Assembly (NCBI RefSeq): GCF_022655055.1
Contig: NZ_CP093384.1
Coordinates: 372,001 to 436,000 of the forward strand
DNA length: 64,000 nt
Direction: 5' to 3'
DNA from: Vagococcus sp. CY52-2
GTDB lineage: Bacteria > Bacillota > Bacilli > Lactobacillales > Vagococcaceae
Shown: positions 17,834 to 25,373 of the stretch, piece by piece
Layout of the letters: every line of letters begins with the position of its first letter
Position numbering within the stretch: the stretch's first letter is position 1
Notes under the pieces: model-generated
Told to the model about the DNA's origin: nothing
Seen by the model: the letters and a program-made list of their open reading frames with translations, nothing else
The model's database searches: none
Position numbers and translations under genes: made by a program

Positions 17834-18613
17834 ATGTTTAATTTTGATAAAAACTGGAATCTCCAACCAATAAAAGGAGATACCGGGAAAGCTTATAAAG
17901 GTATGAAAGAAAATGAGAGGGTCTTTATTAAGCGTAATTCTACTCCTTTTTTAGCCGCATTATCTCGTGAAGGTTTGACGCCGAAATTACTTTGGACAAA
18001 AAGAACAAGTAATGGGGACATATTAACTGCACAAGAATGGTTAGAAGGACGACAATTAGAGGTAGATGAACTCCCTGAGAGTGAAGATGTTGCACATATG
18101 TTGCGTTATCTTCATCAATCAGAGTCATTAAAATCAATGCTTAAAAGAATGGATGGTGCAGAAAAATCAGTCTTTGATTTTTTGAAAGATTATATAACTG
18201 ATTTACCTAAGGAATTGAAAAACGACGATTATTTAATGCGTATTTTTCGTTATTTAGAAAATCACTTACCATCTTATGCATCAGTTGAATTTGTTGCGTG
18301 TCATGGAGATGCTATTCATAATAATTGGATGTTAGCATCAAATGGAGAATTATATTTGGTTGATTGGGATTATTCTGTTTTAGCTGATCCAGCTTATGAT
18401 TTGGGGACTATATTAGGGCAATATGTTTCTAGAGAGGATTGGCCTAATTGGTTAGAAATGTATGGTATACAAGTTGATGATGAAGTGTTGGAGCGTATTA
18501 ATTGGTACGCAGGCATGAACTTGTTGCAGCAAATTAAAAGAAGTTATTATCGAGAAGAATACAAACAAATGTCAAACTATGTTTCATTATTAAAAAAATT
18601 ATATGAGGTATGA
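17834..18613 (+). CDS. ccrZ: CcrZ/YtmP-like phosphotransferase (aminoglycoside-phosphotransferase/choline-kinase fold)
   Basis: This 259-aa kinase-fold protein has the catalytic loop HGDAIHNNW and the metal-binding LVDWDYS. Counting from ATG 17834 gives D159, N164 and D177. From memory these are the same numbers as the key residues of pneumococcal CcrZ, a kinase that links FtsZ to initiation of DNA replication. The start is supported by GGAGAG eight bases upstream; a longer frame from 17789 lacks a convincing ribosome site. As in streptococci and Bacillus (YtmP-YtmQ), it sits directly upstream of trmB. Gene identity is likely; the cell-cycle role here is inferred from homology and synteny. 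Confidence 0.85.
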   Translation: MFNFDKNWNLQPIKGDTGKAYKGMKENERVFIKRNSTPFLAALSREGLTPKLLWTKRTSNGDILTAQEWLEGRQLEVDELPESEDVAHMLRYLHQSESLKSMLKRMDGAEKSVFDFLKDYITDLPKELKNDDYLMRIFRYLENHLPSYASVEFVACHGDAIHNNWMLASNGELYLVDWDYSVLADPAYDLGTILGQYVSREDWPNWLEMYGIQVDDEVLERINWYAGMNLLQQIKRSYYREEYKQMSNYVSLLKKLYEV

Positions 18614-18614
18614 G

Positions 18615-18650
18615 TAGCTCTTTGACTTAAAAGTCAAGGGGCTATTTTAT
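18615..18650 (+). terminator. Hairpin between ccrZ and trmB
   Basis: A 12-bp stem including G-T pairs (18615-18626 with 18633-18644), loop TTAAAA, is followed by TTTTAT. The T-run is short, so it may attenuate rather than end transcription into trmB. Confidence 0.5.
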
Positions 18651-18667
18651 AGAGAAAGGAATACGTT

Positions 18668-19312
18668 ATGCGATTAAGAAACAAACCAGGTGCAATGGAG
18701 ACAATTAAAGACAATCCACAATATATTTTAACTGATGGTAGCTTGTGGAAAGGTAAATGGCAAGAACGTTTTGCAAAAGAACAACCCATCCACATAGAAG
18801 TGGGGAGTGGAAAAGGGCAATTTATTGTCGAAATGGCAAAAGCTCATCCTGATATTAACTATGTTAGTATTGAACTGCAAACAAATGCTATGATTTCAGT
18901 ATTAGAAAAACAATTAGTTGAGCAGTTACCTAATTTGCAATTATTATTAGTCAATGGAGCAGATTTAACTGATTTTTTTGAAGAAGGTGAAGTGTCTCAA
19001 ATTTATTTGAATTTCTCTGATCCATGGCCAAAGAAGAAGCATGCTAAAAGACGGCTAACGTATAAAACATTTTTAAAAACCTATGAAACTATCTCAAAGT
19101 CAGGTGCACAACTTCACTTTAAAACGGATAATCAAGGTTTATTTGAATATTCATTAGCTAGTTTGTCTCAATATGGTATGGTTTTAAATCAAGTGTGGCT
19201 TGACTTGCATGGTAGCGATTATGAAGGCAATATTATGACAGAGTATGAAGAAAAATTTTCTTCGAAGGGACAACCAATTTATCGATTAGAAGCAACTTTT
19301 AAAGAGAAATAG
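18668..19312 (+). CDS. trmB: tRNA (guanine-N7)-methyltransferase
   Basis: This 214-aa SAM-dependent enzyme makes m7G46 in tRNA. The SAM-binding motif IEVGSGKGQF is at about residues 43-52 and the family signature NFSDPWPKKKHAKRR at about 115-129. AAAGGA lies before ATG 18668. Linkage to the CcrZ-like gene is conserved in Firmicutes. Confidence 0.97.
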   Translation: MRLRNKPGAMETIKDNPQYILTDGSLWKGKWQERFAKEQPIHIEVGSGKGQFIVEMAKAHPDINYVSIELQTNAMISVLEKQLVEQLPNLQLLLVNGADLTDFFEEGEVSQIYLNFSDPWPKKKHAKRRLTYKTFLKTYETISKSGAQLHFKTDNQGLFEYSLASLSQYGMVLNQVWLDLHGSDYEGNIMTEYEEKFSSKGQPIYRLEATFKEK

Positions 19313-19313
19313 T

Positions 19314-19360
19314 AAAAACATCTTTGCGGATAAAAAAACGCAAAGATGTTTTTATTTTTC
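19314..19360. terminator. Bidirectional terminator between trmB and dhaS
   Basis: A 15-bp stem (19314-19328 with 19339-19353; AAAAACATCTTTGCG arm) has a 10-nt loop. It is T-rich on both strands and serves both convergent genes. Confidence 0.9.
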
Positions 19361-19891
19361 TCTGATGAGAAAAGATAGTTGAGTAATAATAGATGAGGTA
19401 AGTTGTTCTTTTGGTGTTTGGCAATCATAAAACAACCAATTTTTAATGACGCCTGTCACAGCAAATGCATAAAAATCAGCCGTTTCTTCAAGTTTGATTT
19501 GTTTTATCGTTTCTTTTTTTTGATGGGTGATTAGGTATAAAATAAATTGTTGTAGTTGAGTCGATAACTGAGCATCAAAAACATAGGATTCTAGTAGCGT
19601 CTTTTGGTAAAATAATTTATTTTTTTCGAAATAATCAACCAATCGTTTAATAATCACTGTCCAGTGATCATAGTTGATAAAATGCTCCACAATTTCAGTG
19701 AGTTCTTGTTGATAAATCCAAATAATCAGATCTTCTTTGTCTGTAAAATGATCATAAAAGGTTTGTCTACGATATTCAGCATGAGACATAATATCTTTGA
19801 TGGATATTTTTTGATAGGGAGTTGTCTTTAATAAATCTTTTAACGAATAGGCGATGACTTTTTTTGTGATTAAAGAACCAGTTGACGCCAT
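19352..19891 (-). CDS. dhaS: TetR-family dihydroxyacetone kinase activator DhaS
   Basis: This 179-aa regulator has an N-terminal HTH (about residues 24-50, ISIKDIMSHAEYRRQTFYDHF) in which Arg-Gln-Thr-Phe-Tyr matches the TetR_N recognition region. It resembles lactococcal DhaS, an unusual TetR protein that activates the dha operon when bound by DhaQ loaded with dihydroxyacetone. The divergent position beside dhaKLM, the DhaQ-like gene downstream, and a palindromic site at 19972-19993 support the call. GGAGG precedes the ATG. Confidence 0.88.
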   Translation of the reverse strand: MASTGSLITKKVIAYSLKDLLKTTPYQKISIKDIMSHAEYRRQTFYDHFTDKEDLIIWIYQQELTEIVEHFINYDHWTVIIKRLVDYFEKNKLFYQKTLLESYVFDAQLSTQLQQFILYLITHQKKETIKQIKLEETADFYAFAVTGVIKNWLFYDCQTPKEQLTSSIITQLSFLIREK

Positions 19892-19963
19892 GAGAGACCT
19901 CCTTTAGTTGACCTTGTCTATAGAATAACAAGCTAAAACGAAAAAGACAAATATGATTCATTT

Positions 19964-19993
19964 TTGAAAGCGGACACATTTTCGAAACTGTCC
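19964..19993 (+). promoter_or_regulatory. dha control region: perfect cre site overlapping a DhaS-type operator
   Basis: TTGAAAGCGGACACA (19964-19978) fits the CcpA cre consensus WTGNAANCGNWNNCW at every fixed position. It overlaps GGACACAT-N6-AACTGTCC (19972-19993), which closely matches the lactococcal DhaS palindrome I recall as GGACACAT-N6-ATTTGTCC. The pair lies immediately upstream of the dhaK -35, a position suited to an activator. Confidence 0.8.
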
Positions 19994-19994
19994 A

Positions 19995-20023
19995 TTACGA
20001 AGAAAGCCTTTTCTTTATATAAT
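19995..20023 (+). promoter_or_regulatory. dhaKLM-gldA promoter
   Basis: TTACGA (19995-20000), 17 bp, TATAAT (20018-20023). The -10 is perfect and the -35 poor, as expected for an activator-dependent promoter. Confidence 0.75.
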
Positions 20024-20056
20024 ACAGACATAGATAAGAAAACGGAGGAAGCGACG

Positions 20057-21046
20057 ATGAAAAAAATAATTAATCAAACAGATGATATATTAAATGAAAT
20101 GCTTGAAGGACTCTCTTACGCTTATAGTGATTTAGTAACACGAGTTCCAGGAACAAACGTTATTGCTAAAAAGACTATTTCTGGTAACAAAGTCGGTGTC
20201 GTAAGTGGTGGAGGAAGTGGTCATGAACCTGCACATGCTGGATTCGTTGGAAAAGGAATGCTGAGTGCCGCTGTTTGTGGAGAAATTTTCACATCACCTA
20301 CTCCAGATCAAGTACTAGAAGGAATTAAAGCAGCCGATGATGGTGCTGGAGTATTACTTGTCATTAAAAATTATTCTGGTGACGTGATGAATTTTGAAAT
20401 GGCAAAAGATTTAGCCGAAATGGAAGGCATTGAAGTTGAAACAGTTTTAGTTGATGATGACATTGCGGTTGAAGATAGCACATACACAGCTGGAAGACGT
20501 GGTGTTGCTGGAACTATTTTCGTTCATAAAATTTTGGGTCATGCCGCAGAAAATGGTAAAACATTAGCTGAGATAAAAGAAATCGGGGACAAATTAGTTA
20601 AAGACATTAAAACACTAGGTGTTGCTTTAACCGGTGCAACAGTTCCTGCTGTAGGGAAACCAGGATTTGTTTTAGAAGAAGACGAAATTGAATTCGGTGT
20701 GGGAATCCATGGAGAACCTGGTTATCGTAAAGAAAAACTACAATCATCAAGAAAACTAGCTGAAGAATTAGTTGGGAAACTAAAAGATGAATTTAACTGG
20801 AAATCTGGTGATAAATATGGTGTGTTAGTGAATGGTTTAGGTGGAACACCATTAATGGAACAGTTTGTTTTCATGAATGATGTGAAAGCGCTATTAGAAG
20901 AAGATGGATTAATTGTTGACTTCAAAAAAGTTGGTGATGTGATGACATCAATTGATATGGAAGGATTATCGTTAACGATGATTCACCTAGATACACCTGA
21001 ATGGACAGAAGCATTGAAAGCACCTGTTACAACAATTGCGTGGTAA
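20057..21046 (+). CDS. dhaK: Dihydroxyacetone kinase, DhaK subunit
   Basis: This 329-aa subunit binds dihydroxyacetone covalently. His56 (GGGSGHEPAH), Asp109 (NYSGDV) and His218 (GIHGEPGY) fall at the same numbers as the catalytic residues of Escherichia coli DhaK. The start at 20057 has GGAGG at 20044-20048; a longer frame from 19964 runs through the promoter and is rejected. It is the first gene of dhaK-dhaL-dhaM-gldA, which together convert glycerol to dihydroxyacetone phosphate using PEP-derived phosphate. Confidence 0.97.
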   Translation: MKKIINQTDDILNEMLEGLSYAYSDLVTRVPGTNVIAKKTISGNKVGVVSGGGSGHEPAHAGFVGKGMLSAAVCGEIFTSPTPDQVLEGIKAADDGAGVLLVIKNYSGDVMNFEMAKDLAEMEGIEVETVLVDDDIAVEDSTYTAGRRGVAGTIFVHKILGHAAENGKTLAEIKEIGDKLVKDIKTLGVALTGATVPAVGKPGFVLEEDEIEFGVGIHGEPGYRKEKLQSSRKLAEELVGKLKDEFNWKSGDKYGVLVNGLGGTPLMEQFVFMNDVKALLEEDGLIVDFKKVGDVMTSIDMEGLSLTMIHLDTPEWTEALKAPVTTIAW

Positions 21047-21061
21047 AAAGGAGAAAATTGT

Positions 21062-21640
21062 ATGGAAGCAAAGAAAATTATAAATTGGTTACAACTTTTT
21101 ACAGATAAAGTTGGCGAAAATAAAGCGTATTTAAGTGATTTAGATACACCAATCGGAGACGGTGATCATGGTGCTAACATGGCTCGTGGAACGAGTGAAA
21201 TGATGAAAGTTATCGAAGAAAAAAATCCAGAAACACCAACAGATGTCTTTAAGTTAGCGGCTATGACATTGATTAGTAAAGTCGGTGGGGCTTCTGGTCC
21301 TTTATATGGTTCTGCTTTTATGGGAATGACAAAAGCATCAATGAAATCAGATGATTTGGTGACAATTTTAGAAGGTGGCATGAGTGAAATTCAAAAACGT
21401 GGCAAAAGTGAGCCAGGCGAAAAAACAATGCTTGATACTTGGTCACGTGTCATTGAATCCCTCAAAGACGGTTCTTTAACAGAAGAAAAAGTGAAAGAAA
21501 TTGCCGAAGAAACAAAAGAGATGAAAGCAACAAAAGGACGTGCCTCTTATTTAGGTGAACGTTCAATTGGACACATTGATCCAGGTGCTATGTCAAGTAG
21601 TTACCTATTTGAAGCTATGATAGAAGTAGGAGTGAAATAG
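21062..21640 (+). CDS. dhaL: Dihydroxyacetone kinase, ADP-binding DhaL subunit
   Basis: This 192-aa subunit holds ADP, which is re-phosphorylated by DhaM and then phosphorylates the substrate on DhaK. The DTPIGDGDHGANM motif (residues 28-40) supplies the magnesium-binding aspartates, and GGASGPLYG is the nucleotide-binding loop. It ends one base before the dhaM ATG and is tightly coupled. Confidence 0.97.
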   Translation: MEAKKIINWLQLFTDKVGENKAYLSDLDTPIGDGDHGANMARGTSEMMKVIEEKNPETPTDVFKLAAMTLISKVGGASGPLYGSAFMGMTKASMKSDDLVTILEGGMSEIQKRGKSEPGEKTMLDTWSRVIESLKDGSLTEEKVKEIAEETKEMKATKGRASYLGERSIGHIDPGAMSSSYLFEAMIEVGVK

Positions 21641-22009
21641 ATGAGTTTAGGAATCGTATTAGTATCACATGTATCAGAGATTACAACAGGTATTACTCGT
21701 TTAATCAAAGAAGTAGCCAAAGATGTTTCGATTACAACAGCTGGCGGTTTGGAAGACAACGGTATTGGAACTAGTTTTGATACGATTATGTCAGCATTTG
21801 AAGAAAATGAAGCAGACACTATCCTGGCTTTTTATGACTTAGGAAGTGCTAAAATGAACTTGGAATTAGCAATGGACATGACAGATAAAAATGTCATTTT
21901 ATATGATACAGCATTAGTGGAAAGTAGTTATACAGCGGCCGCGTTAATACAAGCTGGTGCTGATTTAAAAACCATTGAAGAACAATTAAGCGAATTAAAG
22001 GTAAAATAA
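21641..22009 (+). CDS. dhaM: Dihydroxyacetone kinase phosphotransfer protein DhaM (EIIA-like)
   Basis: This 122-aa single-domain DhaM passes phosphate from HPr to DhaL-ADP. His10 in LVSHVSEIT is the phosphorylation site. It has only the EIIA-type domain, as in lactococci, and lacks the HPr and EI-like modules of the enterobacterial protein. Its ATG follows the dhaL stop codon directly. Confidence 0.95.
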   Translation: MSLGIVLVSHVSEITTGITRLIKEVAKDVSITTAGGLEDNGIGTSFDTIMSAFEENEADTILAFYDLGSAKMNLELAMDMTDKNVILYDTALVESSYTAAALIQAGADLKTIEEQLSELKVK

Positions 22010-22024
22010 CTAGGGGGAAAAATC

Positions 22025-23158
22025 ATGAGAAAAGCATTTATTAGTCCATCAAAATATGTACAAGGCGAAGATGAATTACTGAACTTAGGTTATTATGTTA
22101 AAACATTTGGAAAGACAGCTCTTTTAATCGCACATCAAGATGATATTAATCGTGTGCAAGAAAAACTAGACAAGACAGCAGAAAAATTTGGTATCACATT
22201 TATTCCAAGTCATTTCAATGGGGAATGCTCACGTGGTGAAGTAGCAAGGTTACAAGCATTTGCTAAAGAAAATGAAGCCGATTGTGTGATTGGTTTAGGT
22301 GGTGGTAAAGCCATTGACACATCAAAATGTGTAGCTGAAGGAGATCACTTAATTATCGTGCCAACTATTGCTGCAACTGATGCACCAACAAGTCATTCAG
22401 CTGTTTTATACACTGAAGATGGTGAATTTGATGACTATGCTTACTTTAAACAAAGCCCAAGTGTGGTCATGGTTGATACAACGATTATTGCTAATGCACC
22501 AACCAGATTTTTAGTATCAGGTATGGGGGATGCGTTATCAACATTATTTGAAGCTCGTGCAACAGCGAATTCATTCTCAAATGTTAATGCCGGTTTACCA
22601 AATGGGTATGTGACAAAAGAAACAGCTCCTGCTAAAAATACGATTGCAGCTTACACATTAGCTAAAGTATGTTATGAGACATTACTTGAAAATGGCTACA
22701 GTGCCAAAATAGCATGTGACAATAACATCGTGACACCAGCGTTAGAAAATATTGTTGAAACCAATATTTTATTATCCGGTTTAGGATTTGAAAGTAGTGG
22801 TTTAGCTGCTGTTCATGCAATCCATGATGGATTAACTGCTTTAGAAGGAACTCATTCATATTTCCATGGCGAAAAAGTTGCCTTTAGTGTGATTTGTCAA
22901 TTAGTCTTAGAAAATGCCTCACAAAAAGAATTACATGAAGTACTTGATTTTAGTTTATCTATTGGCTTACCAGTTTGTTTAGAAGACATTGGCGTAGAAA
23001 GCATTACGTTTGAAGAAGCAATGGAAGTGGCTAAAAAGGCTTGTATTCCAGAAGAATCAATTCACTCTATGCCTTTCCCTATTGTTGAGGAAGAAGTTGC
23101 GGCTGCCATTATTGCAGCAGATAAGATTGGTCGTGATTACAAAGCGAAACATAAATAA
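22025..23158 (+). CDS. gldA: Glycerol dehydrogenase
   Basis: This 377-aa iron-containing-alcohol-dehydrogenase-family enzyme oxidises glycerol to dihydroxyacetone with NAD. GLGGGKAIDTSK is the cofactor loop; the metal-binding residues lie in GMGDALST, HAIHDGL and HGEKVAF. It supplies the substrate of DhaKLM, so the four genes form a complete oxidative glycerol branch. AGGGGG stands before the start, and a terminator follows. Confidence 0.95.
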   Translation: MRKAFISPSKYVQGEDELLNLGYYVKTFGKTALLIAHQDDINRVQEKLDKTAEKFGITFIPSHFNGECSRGEVARLQAFAKENEADCVIGLGGGKAIDTSKCVAEGDHLIIVPTIAATDAPTSHSAVLYTEDGEFDDYAYFKQSPSVVMVDTTIIANAPTRFLVSGMGDALSTLFEARATANSFSNVNAGLPNGYVTKETAPAKNTIAAYTLAKVCYETLLENGYSAKIACDNNIVTPALENIVETNILLSGLGFESSGLAAVHAIHDGLTALEGTHSYFHGEKVAFSVICQLVLENASQKELHEVLDFSLSIGLPVCLEDIGVESITFEEAMEVAKKACIPEESIHSMPFPIVEEEVAAAIIAADKIGRDYKAKHK

Positions 23159-23173
23159 TGATTTAAAGGTTTC

Positions 23174-23214
23174 AAACAGCCAGAATGCTCTATGATCTGG
23201 CTGTTTATTGTTTT
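23174..23214 (+). terminator. gldA terminator
   Basis: An 11-bp perfect stem (AAACAGCCAGA 23174-23184 with 23196-23206) is followed by ATTGTTTT. Confidence 0.8.
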
Positions 23215-23261
23215 ATATACTTATGTTAGACTAGGGAGGAAAAAGAAGAAGGGGGGATGTT

Positions 23262-24251
23262 ATGACGCGGATTATCAATAAACCAAACGATACTGTTTCA
23301 CAAGTTTTAAATGGTGTGGCATACATTCATCAAGATATCTTACAAAGAATTCCTAAAACAGGTATATTATTACGAAAAAGCAGTATACCAAACAAAGTTT
23401 CAATCATTAGTGGTGGGGGAAGTGGCCATGAACCAGCACATTTTGGGTATATTGGAGAAAATATGCTTGATGCTTCGGTGAGCGGCCCCGTATTTATTCC
23501 ACCAACAGCTGAAGAGGTATTTAAAGCCATTCAGAAAACAGATCAAGGTGACGGCGTTTTATTAGTCATAAAAAACTTTGAGGCTGATGTCAGTAATTTT
23601 TTACAAGCAGAAAAGCAAGCGAAAGACGCGGGTCATAAGGTTTCTCACGTGATTGTCAATGATGACTGTTCAGTTGAAACCGGAAGTTTTGAAAAAAGAC
23701 GTCGAGGTGTTGCTGGAACTATTTTTGTACATAAAATACTGGGAGCAGCAGCTAGTGAAGGGAAAACATTAGATGAATTAGTTTCAATAGGAGAAAAAGT
23801 CATCAACTCAATGAATAGTCTAGGGGTGGCTTTGTCAAGTGGGACAAGTTTAACTGGAGAAACGTCTAACTTTACCTTAGAAAAAGATATGATTTCCTTT
23901 GGTATTGGCATTCATGGTGAAGAAGGATATCGAAGTGAACCCTTTCATTCGTCAGAACACTTAGCCAATGAGCTATTAAATAAATTACTCGTTCAGTATG
24001 ATGATCATACTAATAAAAGATTTGCAATCCTTATAAATGGTTTGGGTACAACGACGGTAATGGAGCAGTATGTTTTTTCAAATGATGTCAAAAGGCTGTT
24101 AGAGTTAGAGGGTGTAACGGTTGTTTACGCTAAAACAGGAAATTATATGACATCAACTGATATGGCTGGAATTTCGTTGACTCTTTTAGAAATTATCGAA
24201 GAAAGTTGGTTAGAGTATCTCGAAAAACCAACTAATGCTTTTGCTTGGTAA
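23262..24251 (+). CDS. dhaQ: DhaK paralogue, probable DhaS co-activator DhaQ
   Basis: This second DhaK-like protein has exactly the same length as DhaK (329 aa) and retains His56, Asp109 and His218. In Lactococcus lactis, DhaQ is a DhaK-like protein that binds dihydroxyacetone and partners DhaS to switch on transcription. A dhaS gene with a single dhaKLM set makes that role the best reading here. It is separated from gldA by a terminator and 100 bp, so it may have its own weak promoter. A catalytic second DhaK remains possible because nothing in the active site is lost. Its start has a strong AAGGGGGG site. Confidence 0.8.
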   Translation: MTRIINKPNDTVSQVLNGVAYIHQDILQRIPKTGILLRKSSIPNKVSIISGGGSGHEPAHFGYIGENMLDASVSGPVFIPPTAEEVFKAIQKTDQGDGVLLVIKNFEADVSNFLQAEKQAKDAGHKVSHVIVNDDCSVETGSFEKRRRGVAGTIFVHKILGAAASEGKTLDELVSIGEKVINSMNSLGVALSSGTSLTGETSNFTLEKDMISFGIGIHGEEGYRSEPFHSSEHLANELLNKLLVQYDDHTNKRFAILINGLGTTTVMEQYVFSNDVKRLLELEGVTVVYAKTGNYMTSTDMAGISLTLLEIIEESWLEYLEKPTNAFAW

Positions 24252-24275
24252 AAAATTAATTATTTGAAAAAAAGG

Positions 24276-24304
24276 TTGTATTTAAATGAAACTTATGATA
24301 TATT
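24276..24304 (+). promoter_or_regulatory. Cold-shock gene promoter with long 5' leader
   Basis: TTGTAT (24276-24281), 17 bp, TATATT (24299-24304). Transcription from here gives a leader of about 120 nt before csp, a length usual for cold-shock mRNAs whose leaders respond to temperature. The leader has no recognisable riboswitch. Confidence 0.65.
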
Positions 24305-24433
24305 AATAAGCGTAGTATATTTGATTCGTTTTAGGAAAATTAACGTTCTGTTTACATTTCTCCTATTAAGCGTCACATTTATTGCAACAAAATATGCGTA
24401 TATGATTACGCGATAATAAGGAGGAAACACAAC

Positions 24434-24634
24434 ATGGCAAACGGAACTGTAAAATGGTTTAACGCTGAAAAAGGTTTTGGTTTTATCACTCAAGAAGGTG
24501 GAGAAGATGTATTTGCACATTTCTCAGCTATCCAAGGTGACGGATTCAAAACTTTAGAAGAAGGTCAAGAAGTGACTTTTGATGTTGAAGAAGGTCAACG
24601 TGGACTTCAAGCAACTAACATCGTTAAAGCTTAA
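24434..24634 (+). CDS. csp: Cold-shock protein CspA family
   Basis: This 66-aa single cold-shock domain has RNP1 KGFGFI (residues 15-20) and RNP2 VFAHF. It is an RNA chaperone that melts structure at low temperature. It starts with the usual [18 protein letters not shown], with AAGGAGG before the ATG. Monocistronic. Confidence 0.97.
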   Translation: MANGTVKWFNAEKGFGFITQEGGEDVFAHFSAIQGDGFKTLEEGQEVTFDVEEGQRGLQATNIVKA

Positions 24635-24652
24635 TCTAACTTTTAATTAAAC

Positions 24653-24692
24653 AAAACCACTTAAGTTAATTCTTAAGTGGTTTTTTATTTGT
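24653..24692 (+). terminator. csp terminator
   Basis: A perfect 13-bp stem (AAAACCACTTAAG 24653-24665 with 24672-24684) with loop TTAATT is followed by TTATTT. Confidence 0.9.
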
Positions 24693-24748
24693 TTGAATCA
24701 AATGGCTTGTCTATCACCATACTAAGGGCTAAACCGATGCTAATCATT

Positions 24749-25090
24749 TTATCCATATTTACAATAAGTCCTTGGATTAAGTCCTTGGATTTTATCAGGA
24801 GAAAAGTGGATCTGTTCAAAGTGGCACGTAGAAAGATTGAGTGAATCAAGAGATGTATTTAACCAGGTTGTATTTTCAAGAGTACAATCATCTATTTTAA
24901 GTTGTTTCCAAGTGGTATCAGAAAATTCAGATGATAATGGATTGCAAGATAAAAAATGTGTCAGGCGTATTTTAGAAAAATTAAATGGTGTATGGGGCAT
25001 AGTACAGTTGGTAATTGACAATGGTTAAGATGGGAATTAACCCCATAGATGACACTCTTTAAACATAACACGATGGAAGGAGCTATTCAT
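24749..25090 (-). pseudogene. Decayed pentapeptide-repeat protein gene
   Basis: The minus strand encodes about 90 residues with the pentapeptide-repeat rhythm (DTTWKQLKIDDCTLENTTW, then SLDSLNLSTCHFEQIHF), ending in a family-like tail. Upstream in the same frame, two TAA codons (about 25025-25027 and 25037-25039) separate it from a further repeat-like stretch (SSFHRVMFKECHLWG) beginning near 25090. Full-length family members are usually about 200 residues. The piece has no normal start (TTG at 25021, no ribosome site). I read it as a truncated remnant; a resistance role, as in Qnr proteins, cannot be inferred. Confidence 0.6.
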
Positions 25091-25164
25091 CCTTTCTGAT
25101 AGATATCATACATAATGTTTAGAACAAGTATAAAATACTACGTTATTAAATGATAAAAAAGTTG

Positions 25165-25193
25165 TTGACTTTTTTGTTTGATTCTTATACAAT
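25165..25193 (+). promoter_or_regulatory. infC-rpmI-rplT promoter
   Basis: TTGACT (25165-25170), 17 bp, TACAAT (25188-25193): a strong sigma-A promoter about 180 bp before the infC start. Confidence 0.8.
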
Positions 25194-25199
25194 TAAGAA

Positions 25200-25366
25200 G
25201 TTGAGAAATTAAAGCAGAAGCACCCGCTTCTCGCCTTAACAATAAAAAATTGTTGGGCTAGATAACGTTTAGTTTTGATATAATATCAAATACTATTTTG
25301 GTGCGGGGTCTTTATTTGTAAAGAGCTCGTTTTTTTCTGTGTTTTTCTCTAAAAAATTCGGAGGTG
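25200..25366 (+). promoter_or_regulatory. L20-type leader RNA with internal terminator
   Basis: The leader of about 170 nt contains the hairpin GAAGC-ACCC-GCTTC near 25218-25231. It also has a terminator-like stem at 25304-25329 (TCTTTA/TAAAGA plus an outer G-C-rich part with one G-G mismatch) followed by seven T. This matches the Firmicute arrangement in which L20 binds the leader and promotes premature termination of infC-rpmI-rplT. Confidence 0.75.
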
Positions 25367-25373
25367 AATGACC

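Noticed and set aside
19776-19979. 67-codon minus-strand frame over dhaS and the dha promoter
   Set aside because: It overlaps the dhaS start region in another frame and the operator; dhaS itself explains the sequence.
24252-24433. Riboswitch in the csp leader
   Set aside because: No conserved aptamer motif was recognised; a long leader is normal for cold-shock genes.
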